NCBI GenBank assembly: GCA_041583495.1
Contig: JBFHFS010000003.1
Location: forward strand, 129,276 to 193,275
Direction of reading: 5' to 3'
Length of the DNA: 64,000 nucleotides
From: JBFHFS01 sp041583495
GTDB lineage: Bacteria > Bacteroidota > Bacteroidia > Bacteroidales > Marinilabiliaceae
A model generated the notes under the pieces. The model was not told the origin of the DNA. It saw nothing but the letters and a program-made list of their open reading frames with translations, and searched no databases. The position numbers were made by a program, and so were the translations under genes. Shown piece by piece: positions 50,417 to 57,613 of the stretch (positions are counted from its first letter, which is position 1; each line of letters starts with the position of its first letter).

Positions 50417-52018
50417 ATGGAACAAATTCGTCCATCGGAAGTATCCGACATATTACGCAAAGAGATTGAAGGGTTTAAAACGGCCAATGAACTCGAAGAG
50501 GTAGGCACCGTTCTGCAGGTTGGGGATGGCATTGCCCGGGTCTTTGGTCTTACCAGTGCCCAATCCAACGAATTGGTGGAGTTTGACAACTGCATGGGCG
50601 TAGTCCTCAACCTGGAACAGGATAGTGTCGGCGTAGTACTCTTTGGAGATTCCCACCTGGTTTCGGAAGGCGACATCGTTCGGCGCACCAAACGAATTGC
50701 CTCTATAAAAGTGGGCGAAAGCCTGACAGGCCGTGTCATTAATACCCTGGGTGAACCCATCGATGGAAAGGGCAGCATCAGTGGCCCCATGTATGAGTTA
50801 CCCCTGGAACGAAAAGCCCCCCAGGTGATATTCCGCCAGCCGGTAAAAGAACCTCTTCAAACCGGGCTCAAGGCCATCGATGCCATGACCCCCATCGGGA
50901 GAGGACAACGCGAGCTGATCATTGGCGACCGACAAACCGGAAAAACAGCTATTGCCATAGATACCATCATCAACCAGCGCTCCTTCTTTGAGCAAGGAAC
51001 CCCGGTATATTGCATCTACGTGGCCATTGGCCAAAAAGGATCCTCGGTGGCCCACCTGGTGAACACCCTCGCGAAGCATGGTGCCATGGATTATACCATC
51101 GTGGTGTCTGCCACCGCCTCCGATCCCGTTGCCATGCAGTTTTATGCCCCCTTTGCGGGAACGGCCATCGGTGAATTCTTTAGAGATACAGGCCGCCATG
51201 CACTGATCATCTACGATGACTTGTCCAAACAGTCGGTTTCGTACCGTGAAGTATCCCTGCTGCTGCGTCGCCCACCAGGGCGGGAAGCTTTCCCCGGGGA
51301 TATTTTTTATCTCCACTCAAGACTACTGGAGCGTTCGGCAAAAATCATTGAATCCGACGTGGTAGCCGCACAAATGAACGATATCCCCGATGCCTTGCGC
51401 GGGATGATTAAAGGCGGCGGGTCACTAACGGCCTTGCCCATTATCGAGACCCAGGCAGGCGATGTCTCGGCCTATATCCCCACCAACGTAATCTCGATTA
51501 CGGATGGCCAGATATTTTTGGAAAATAACCTCTTTAATGCCGGAGTGCGCCCGGCCATCAACGTGGGTATATCCGTTTCCCGGGTAGGGGGAAATGCCCA
51601 AATTAAATCGATGAAAAAGATTGCCGGTACCCTAAAGCTCGACCAGGCACAGTACCGCGAACTGGAGGCCTTCTCAAAATTCGGATCCGATCTCGACGCC
51701 GCGACCATGGCAGTGCTCGACAAGGGCCGTAAAAATGTTGAATTGCTTAAACAACCGCAATATCAACCTATGCGGGTGGAGGAGCAGGTAGCCCTCATCT
51801 ACTGTGGGACCAAAGGCCTTTTGAGAGAAGTCCCCCTGGAAAAAGTACAGGCATTTGAACAAGAGTTTATCGATACCCTTGAGCTACGGCACGCCCCTAT
51901 TTTGGCCCAAATTGCTCAGGGAATACTCAACGATGAAATTACCGGAATCCTCGAAGAAGTTGCTCAAAGTGTGGCCTCACACTTCCAGGAAACCGAAAAA
52001 GAAGACCGCGACTTATAA
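50417..52018 (+). CDS. atpA: F-type ATP synthase subunit alpha
   Basis: The 533-residue non-catalytic nucleotide-binding subunit of the F1 head. The N-terminal barrel (VGTVLQVGDGIARVFGL) leads to the P-loop GDRQTGKTA, then ATASDPVAMQFYAPFAGTAI and the family signature PAINVGISVSRVGG near residue 376. All core parts are in place. The partner beta subunit gene is not in this cluster. Confidence 0.96.
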   Translation: MEQIRPSEVSDILRKEIEGFKTANELEEVGTVLQVGDGIARVFGLTSAQSNELVEFDNCMGVVLNLEQDSVGVVLFGDSHLVSEGDIVRRTKRIASIKVGESLTGRVINTLGEPIDGKGSISGPMYELPLERKAPQVIFRQPVKEPLQTGLKAIDAMTPIGRGQRELIIGDRQTGKTAIAIDTIINQRSFFEQGTPVYCIYVAIGQKGSSVAHLVNTLAKHGAMDYTIVVSATASDPVAMQFYAPFAGTAIGEFFRDTGRHALIIYDDLSKQSVSYREVSLLLRRPPGREAFPGDIFYLHSRLLERSAKIIESDVVAAQMNDIPDALRGMIKGGGSLTALPIIETQAGDVSAYIPTNVISITDGQIFLENNLFNAGVRPAINVGISVSRVGGNAQIKSMKKIAGTLKLDQAQYRELEAFSKFGSDLDAATMAVLDKGRKNVELLKQPQYQPMRVEEQVALIYCGTKGLLREVPLEKVQAFEQEFIDTLELRHAPILAQIAQGILNDEITGILEEVAQSVASHFQETEKEDRDL

Positions 52019-52031
52019 CCGATAAACAGAT

Positions 52032-52907
52032 ATGGCCAGCTTAAGGGATACACGTACACGCATCAGCACCATAAAAGTCACCAGGCAGGTGACCAGTGCC
52101 ATGAAAATGGTATCGGCAGCCCGGCTGAAAAAGGCTCAGGACAATGTGTCGCACATCCGCCCTTATAACAACCACCTATTGGGTATTATTCACGACCTGG
52201 TAACCTCCGTGCCCGATTTGAACCTTAAATTTACCGATCCGGGAAAAGGGGATAAAGTGGTTCTTTGGGTAATTGCCTCTAACAGGGGGCTTTGCGGGGC
52301 TTTTAACAGCAATGTGGTGAAGGCCGTGCAAAACCTGCTCAATACCAGGCTCAAAGAGGATTACCAAAAAGGCCATGTGGAAATTAGAGTGATGGGCAAA
52401 CAAGCTCAAAAGCTGCTCGCCAGCAAAAAGATTGTTTGTTCCCGTGAGGAAAATGACCTTATTCAGGCCACTTCGTTCACCAACATTGCCAAGCTGGCTG
52501 ATGAATTAATGGCCGAATATCTTCAAGGTAAGATCAAGAAAGCCATCCTGATCTACAATGAATTTGAAAATGCCGCTATTCAGGAAGTTCAAACACATCA
52601 ATACCTCCCCATCGATGTCCCTCCCGTACAACCAGGGAGTGCCATGTCGGAATATTTTTTCGAGCCCGATCGCCAAAGCATTATTGACATGCTGATTCCC
52701 AAGACCTTGAGATCCTTATTCTACCAGGCGGTTTTAGAATCGGTAGCCTCGGAACATGGGGCCCGAATGACCTCCATGCATAAAGCCACCGATAATGCCA
52801 CCGATCTCATCAAGGAGCTGCAACTCATCTACAACAAGGCACGGCAGTCAACCATTACCAACGAAATTATTGAGATTTCCTCGGGCGCTGAAGCACTCCG
52901 ATCGTAA
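52032..52907 (+). CDS. atpG: F-type ATP synthase subunit gamma
   Basis: The 291-residue central shaft. The N-terminal helix (RDTRTRISTIKVTRQVTSAMKMVSAARLKKAQ) and C-terminal helix (ASEHGARMTSMHKATDNATDLI) form the antiparallel coiled coil; SNRGLCGAFNSNVVKAV is a middle signature. It is the last gene of the cluster. The beta and epsilon genes that normally follow are absent, and a terminator-like hairpin comes about 90 bases after the stop. Confidence 0.95.
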   Translation: MASLRDTRTRISTIKVTRQVTSAMKMVSAARLKKAQDNVSHIRPYNNHLLGIIHDLVTSVPDLNLKFTDPGKGDKVVLWVIASNRGLCGAFNSNVVKAVQNLLNTRLKEDYQKGHVEIRVMGKQAQKLLASKKIVCSREENDLIQATSFTNIAKLADELMAEYLQGKIKKAILIYNEFENAAIQEVQTHQYLPIDVPPVQPGSAMSEYFFEPDRQSIIDMLIPKTLRSLFYQAVLESVASEHGARMTSMHKATDNATDLIKELQLIYNKARQSTITNEIIEISSGAEALRS

Positions 52908-52996
52908 AAGAATCCCGGAAATTTAGCGACTGTTTAAATTTTACAGGAAACCAAATGGAACCCCTTCGGGGCTTCCGGATAGCCTGTTTTGTTTGG

Positions 52997-53020
52997 CCTC
53001 CGGTTTTACCGGAGGTTATT
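52997..53020 (+). terminator. probable terminator after atpG
   Basis: An eight-base-pair stem (52997-53004 with 53008-53015), a three-base loop, then TTATT. The T-run is poor but the place, between the end of the atp cluster and a convergent gene, fits. A smaller GC-rich hairpin (CCCCTTCGGGG) precedes it at about 52961. Confidence 0.6.
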
Positions 53021-53110
53021 CATATTTTAGTCTTTCCCACTTTTGCATCCAAATTACCCTGGAAGGGTTGAATTGGAATGTTTTTTAACCCTCAATATTT
53101 AAGGAAGCTA

Positions 53111-54313
53111 CTAATAATTCAGGGCTTTCCCCGTAGCAGCTATAAAGATGTCTAATTGGCGAAGCTTCTCTTTGATTCTAATGAGCTGATCCAATTTAAT
53201 GAAACCAATCTTATAACTGTATTTAGGCCCTTTGTACTCTTGGGAAACCGATTTAAAATCAAAATAGCGCAACACCTCGGGATCGCTGTATCGTAAATAG
53301 ATTTCGATTTCACCCTCCTTAAAATATTTGAAGCCGCCGAAGTAATTGGCCTTTTTATACTCATAACGGTAGTGGTGCGCCAGTGCCGTAATATCGGATA
53401 AAACAGCCGATCCGGTGGGGTGCCCGCCGGCGCCTTTTCCAAACATAAATTGTTTGTCGTAGGCCAGGCCTTTTATTACCACCCCATTAAACTCATCCTC
53501 TACATTGTAGATGTATTTATCGCGACCCACAAACCGGGGCAACACAAAAAGGGTGATGTCCTTGTCCTTTACGCGCTCCACCTGCCCCACCAACTTTATC
53601 TTATACCCCTTTTCGCGGGCATAGTTAATGTCGAAATCGGATATATTGGAAATACCATAATTCAGGATCTCATCCGATGGCACCACCACCCCAAAGCTGT
53701 GCATGGTTAGAATGATGAGCTTATAGAGGGAATCGAAACCCTCCACATCAAAAGAGGGATCGGCCTCAGCAAAACCCAGGTCCTGAGCTTCACGAAGCGC
53801 TTCGGCATAACCCTGATGGTGATCAAAAATCTTGGACAGGATATAGTTGGAGGAGCCATTCAGAATACCCGTTACCGACAACAGTAAATCGTTATCGTAA
53901 TACTCTTCCAGATTTCGTATCACTGGAATACTTCCGCAGGCAGAGGCCTCATAAAGTAACGACACATTGTTTTCGCGCGAAAGGGCCACCATCTCGGTCA
54001 AATTCTCAGCCAACATTTTTTTATTGGCAGAAACCACATTTTTCCCCTTCTGCATGGCCTTTTTAACAATGTGATAGGCCTCCCTGGAATCACTAATCAG
54101 CTCCACAACGGTGTTAATGGAAGCATCTCCTAAAATATCATCCGGATCGTAGCAGAACATATCCTCCGGCAGGGTGCGCTGCCGCCTGTGTTTCACACAA
54201 ATCTTAGTGATTTTAGAGTCCAGGGCAGGGCTCTTTTCCAATACATCGTAAAGGCCCTGACCTACCACTCCAAATCCAAACAATCCAATATTTAGCTTTT
54301 GTCTCATACCCAA
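53111..54313 (-). CDS. hom: homoserine dehydrogenase
   Basis: A 400-residue NAD(P)H enzyme reducing aspartate semialdehyde to homoserine, the branch to threonine and methionine. The Rossmann start is NIGLFGFGVVGQGLYDVL; VVSANKKMLAEN and GILNGSSNYILSKIFDHHQGYAEALREAQDLGFAEADPSFD are the catalytic-domain signatures (broken here only by reading length). The end carries an ACT-like regulatory part (EIEIYLRYSDPEVLRYF). An ATG two codons later is equally possible. It follows metY by 39 bases, so methionine synthesis is coordinated. Confidence 0.93.
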   Translation of the reverse strand: MGMRQKLNIGLFGFGVVGQGLYDVLEKSPALDSKITKICVKHRRQRTLPEDMFCYDPDDILGDASINTVVELISDSREAYHIVKKAMQKGKNVVSANKKMLAENLTEMVALSRENNVSLLYEASACGSIPVIRNLEEYYDNDLLLSVTGILNGSSNYILSKIFDHHQGYAEALREAQDLGFAEADPSFDVEGFDSLYKLIILTMHSFGVVVPSDEILNYGISNISDFDINYAREKGYKIKLVGQVERVKDKDITLFVLPRFVGRDKYIYNVEDEFNGVVIKGLAYDKQFMFGKGAGGHPTGSAVLSDITALAHHYRYEYKKANYFGGFKYFKEGEIEIYLRYSDPEVLRYFDFKSVSQEYKGPKYSYKIGFIKLDQLIRIKEKLRQLDIFIAATGKALNY

Positions 54314-54352
54314 GTCATAAATTAATAGGCGTATCTTAGGTACAAAGATGAA

Positions 54353-55654
54353 TCAATTCTTAGCTTTTTCAAAGGCCTGTGTAAAATCGGCTTTAATATC
54401 ATCGATGTGTTCAATTCCCACCGACACTCTTAACAAGCCTGCTTCCACCCCGCTGCTTTTTTGTTCTTCGGGCGATAACTGCTCGTGTGTGGTAGAGCTG
54501 GGATGGATAATCAGGGTTTTGGCATCTCCCACGTTGGCCAGATGACTCACCAAAGAAAGGTTACTGATAACGTTATCGGCCACACTCGTTCCACCCTTGA
54601 TTTTAAAGCTCAGAACACCCCCAAATCCGCGTTTGAGATATTTATTGGCCAGCTTATGATAGGGGCTCGAGGGAAGTCCCGGATAATTCACATACTCCAC
54701 CTCAGGTTGCTGCTCAAGCCATTGGGCCAGATTCAGGGCGTTGCTTACATGTCGCTCTACCCGTAACGAAAGGGTTTCGAGTCCCTGCAACAACAAAAAC
54801 GAGTTAAAAGGACTCAGCGCCGGACCAAAGTCACGTAAGCCTTCTACTCTGGCTTTAATGATAAAGGCAATGTTTCCAAAAGGACTGTCGCTCCCAAACA
54901 CCTCCCAGAATTTTAATCCATGGTAACTTTCGGAAGGTTCGCTGATAAGAGGAAATTTACCGTTACCCCAGTTAAAATTACCCCCATCCACAATGACACC
55001 CCCAATAGAAGTGCCATGACCGCCAATCCATTTGGTGGCCGACTCAACCACCACATTGGCGCCATGCTCCAGAGGCCTGAAAAGATAACCGCCGGCACCA
55101 AAGGTGTTGTCGACAATCAAAGGAATATGATTCCGGGCAGCCACCTCACCCAGCTTCTCAAAGTCGGGGATGTTAAACCGGGGATTGCCTATGGTCTCCA
55201 CATATAAGGCTTTGGTGTTCTCATCGATAGCCGCTTCATAGGCCGAAGGCTCATCGGAACTCACAAATTTAACCTGGATCCCCAATCGTTTAAACTGCAC
55301 CTTAAACTGGTTGAAAGTGCCCCCATAAAGATTAGAGGTTGCCACCAGGTTATCCCCCGCCTGCAATATGTTGGTCAGAGCAATAAACTGAGCAGCCATC
55401 CCCGAACCCACAGCCAAAGCACCTACCCCTCCTTCGAGGGCAGCAATACGCTTCTCAAATGCATCGGTGGTGGGATTCATTATCCGCGTATAAATATTTC
55501 CAAACTCCTTTAAACCAAAGAGGTTGGCCGCATGGCTCGAATCTTTAAACAGATACGAAGTGGTTTGATAAATGGGCACAGCCCTCGAAAGAGAATTGGG
55601 ATCTACCTCTTGTCCCGCATGTACCTGCAGCGTTTCAAATTTTAATTTGGACAT
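54353..55654 (-). CDS. metY: O-acetylhomoserine sulfhydrylase
   Basis: A 433-residue PLP enzyme that makes homocysteine from O-acetylhomoserine and sulfide. The PLP lysine lies in VESATKWIGGHGTSIGG. Other landmarks are YQTTSYLFKDSSHAANLF, RIMNPTTDAFEKRIAALEGG and the C-terminal HPSSTTHEQLSPEEQ. The length and the ESATKW block match MetY more than cystathionine gamma-synthase. It leads the metY-hom pair from its own promoter. No SAM riboswitch pattern is seen in the 26-base leader. Confidence 0.92.
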   Translation of the reverse strand: MSKLKFETLQVHAGQEVDPNSLSRAVPIYQTTSYLFKDSSHAANLFGLKEFGNIYTRIMNPTTDAFEKRIAALEGGVGALAVGSGMAAQFIALTNILQAGDNLVATSNLYGGTFNQFKVQFKRLGIQVKFVSSDEPSAYEAAIDENTKALYVETIGNPRFNIPDFEKLGEVAARNHIPLIVDNTFGAGGYLFRPLEHGANVVVESATKWIGGHGTSIGGVIVDGGNFNWGNGKFPLISEPSESYHGLKFWEVFGSDSPFGNIAFIIKARVEGLRDFGPALSPFNSFLLLQGLETLSLRVERHVSNALNLAQWLEQQPEVEYVNYPGLPSSPYHKLANKYLKRGFGGVLSFKIKGGTSVADNVISNLSLVSHLANVGDAKTLIIHPSSTTHEQLSPEEQKSSGVEAGLLRVSVGIEHIDDIKADFTQAFEKAKN

Positions 55655-55686
55655 AGTGCATAATGTTTAAAGGTTAAAACTGTTCA

Positions 55687-55694
55687 CAAATTTA
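55687..55694 (-). promoter_or_regulatory. -7 promoter box for metY
   Basis: The minus strand reads TAAATTTG, exact TAnnTTTG, 32 bases before the metY ATG. No -33 TTG at standard spacing. Confidence 0.5.
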
Positions 55695-55761
55695 TATCAC
55701 AAGCGTGCCAGTTGCCTCCGCACCGGTATCTGATTTTTAAGCTGAGAAGTAAATTAGGAAA

Positions 55762-55872
55762 ATGGCAGATAAGATGCGTCGACAAATGTTAGCACATATA
55801 CATTCGACCCATCATCATACCAGAGGTAGTGAGCGTTTCATTAAAAACAATACTGTTTTTAATGGCAAGTAA
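55762..55872 (+). pseudogene. possible remnant of a very-short-patch-repair (Vsr-like) endonuclease
   Basis: A 36-codon open stretch, beginning MADKMRRQMLAHIHST and continuing TRGSERFIK, resembles the N-terminus of Vsr-type endonucleases, whose usual start is of the form MADxxTxEQRxxxMxxI-KDTKPE-xVR. It then stops. The bases after it keep a faint similarity in the same sense (a VVHP run) but no open frame. I judge it a degraded end, with real doubt; chance similarity is possible because it is so short. Confidence 0.25.
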
Positions 55873-56194
55873 GATTCTATTTTTGATGATGTTGTCCATC
55901 CGTCACAGAAATTTATGCATGCAAATATGGACAAAATACTCCGAAATACAAACATTTCAGGTTTTTTTATTTTGATTTAATTCAAATAAGCATAGCTGTG
56001 TTTTCTTATACGACCCGTACCATGCTGATTTTCTTTGACATACAAATTAATAAAAACCCCGGAATTTTCAAGGAGCTGTTTGTGATATTTGGCATCAGAA
56101 GTCTCCGGCACCCATAATTTCTATGGTGAGGAGTTCTTTTATAACCTCAGGGTACTTCCTGTGAGATGGCCGATCTTGTTCAAAAATAAGTGTT

Positions 56195-56202
56195 TATATT
56201 TG
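56195..56202 (+). promoter_or_regulatory. -7 promoter box for the LysE-HD pair
   Basis: Reads TATATTTG, exact TAnnTTTG, with a TTG 16 bases further upstream (56176-56178), one base short of the usual range. The ATG is 73 bases downstream. Confidence 0.5.
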
Positions 56203-56274
56203 CAGAAAACCCATAAATGCTTGGCCTTGCAAAGTGATCTCAACCAAAAGCAGTAAAAAAAATATGGATCTCCG

Positions 56275-56901
56275 ATGATAAATGAAACGACCACACACTT
56301 TCTTTTTTTAGGCTCTTTATTGGGACTGTCCTCCGGAATATCGCCAGGCCCCCTGCTGACCCTGGTGCTGACACAAACCTTAAAGCACAATAAAACGGAA
56401 GGCATAAAGGTGGCTCTCTCACCCCTGATTACAGATTTACCCATTATTCTTATTTCCTTTTTCCTTTATTCCCGACTCTCGAAATTTAATTTGGTTCTGG
56501 CCATCATCTCTTTTGTGGGAGCCATCTTTCTGGCCTATCTTGGATGGGAATCGATCCGATCAAAAGGATTTAAGCCTGACCTGCAGGATTCTGGTTTCAG
56601 ATCGCTTAAAAAGGGCATCATAGCCAATTTCCTGAGTCCAAGTCCTTATCTTTTTTGGGCAACGGTTGGCACCCCCATTGTATTTAAGGCGTTTGGAATA
56701 AACCTTATGGCAGCCATTCTGTTTTTGGCCGCCTTTTATCTCTTTTTGACAGGTTCAAAAATCACCATTGCGATTATTGTAGACCGGACTAAAGCCTTTA
56801 TCGGACAAAAGTTGTACCTCCTCATGATGAGGCTGCTTGGAATAGCGTTGTTGGTCTTTTCCATACTATTTCTTCTGGATGGGCTAAAATATTTAAATTA
56901 G
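56275..56901 (+). CDS. LysE-family amino acid exporter
   Basis: A 208-residue membrane protein with about six helices. The LysE/RhtB start is LGLSSGISPGPLLTLVLTQTL, followed by KVALSPLITDLPIILISFFL and NFLSPSPYLFWATVGTPIVF. Members export amino acids or related small molecules; the cargo here is unknown. It is six bases before an HD-domain gene, which makes a joint function likely, for instance clearing a metabolite or signal, but I cannot prove it. Confidence 0.85.
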   Translation: MINETTTHFLFLGSLLGLSSGISPGPLLTLVLTQTLKHNKTEGIKVALSPLITDLPIILISFFLYSRLSKFNLVLAIISFVGAIFLAYLGWESIRSKGFKPDLQDSGFRSLKKGIIANFLSPSPYLFWATVGTPIVFKAFGINLMAAILFLAAFYLFLTGSKITIAIIVDRTKAFIGQKLYLLMMRLLGIALLVFSILFLLDGLKYLN

Positions 56902-56907
56902 ATCGAT

Positions 56908-57396
56908 ATGAAAGCAATAACCATTCAACGAATGATCGAATACTTTGGGGCAGACATCAAAAGGATAAATCACGCTCTTAAGGTTTATGGATTTGCAAGC
57001 TGCATTGCACAACGAGAAAGCCTGACCGTTGAGGAAGTCTTTGTGGTTGAAATTGCGGCCATTCTGCATGATGTGGGTATTAAAGCCGCAGAAAAAAAAT
57101 ACCAATCATCCACCGGCCATTACCAGGAAATTGAGGGCCCTCCAATTGCCAGAGAACTGCTTGCAGATTTTCACCTGGAAGGTGAAACAATCGATAGAAT
57201 CTGTCACATTATAGGGAACCACCACTCCTACCCCAAAATTGATGGCCCCGATTTCCAGATTGTGGTGGAGGCTGACTTTTTGGTCAATATTTTTGAGGAC
57301 CAAATAGCCAAACATTCCATTGAGAGTATCCGAAAGAAATATTTTAAAACCAAAACCGGGCTTTCCATCCTCGACAGTATCTATCTTAATTCATAG
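56908..57396 (+). CDS. HD-domain phosphohydrolase
   Basis: A 162-residue cytoplasmic protein of the HD superfamily. Metal-binding residues in order: H22 (INHALKVY), H54-D55 (AAILHDVGIKA), His in STGHYQE, the HH of GNHHSYPK and D in EADFLVNIF. This arrangement fits small nucleotidases or phosphohydrolases, with a complete active site. The substrate is unknown. It follows the LysE-type exporter directly and is closed by a hairpin about 100 bases downstream. Confidence 0.82.
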   Translation: MKAITIQRMIEYFGADIKRINHALKVYGFASCIAQRESLTVEEVFVVEIAAILHDVGIKAAEKKYQSSTGHYQEIEGPPIARELLADFHLEGETIDRICHIIGNHHSYPKIDGPDFQIVVEADFLVNIFEDQIAKHSIESIRKKYFKTKTGLSILDSIYLNS

Positions 57397-57498
57397 AGCC
57401 GCACTCCTGTCGTGCTATTGATCCAATCCTGAGAACCATATATTCGGGCTGTTAATTACCCCGCGAAAGACCACTCCGTCCGGGATATTGCAAAATAG

Positions 57499-57527
57499 AA
57501 AGACCGGCTCCGGGGAGTCGGTCTTTT
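57499..57527 (+). terminator. terminator after the HD gene
   Basis: A twelve-pair stem (57499-57510 with 57515-57526, one G-T pair), a four-base loop CGGG and TTTT at its end. It separates the rightward HD gene from the convergent M16 gene and may serve both. Confidence 0.75.
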
Positions 57528-57613
57528 CAATTTAAAAGCGACAAAGGGCATGGATGCAAAGGTTTTTAAGCCACAAAGAGGCTGTCTCCACAATTTTTAA
57601 ACCATAACCCTCA

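Larger units (their letters stand above)
55655..56274. other. intergenic region between metY and the LysE-type gene
   Basis: About 620 AT-rich bases. It contains the metY promoter box, a possible decayed vsr-like fragment and the LysE promoter box. The rest shows nothing I can identify; no riboswitch fold was recognised. Confidence 0.6.

Noticed and set aside
55655..55760. SAM riboswitch upstream of metY
   Set aside because: The minus strand has no SAM-I/II-like core and the promoter box leaves a leader of about 26 bases.
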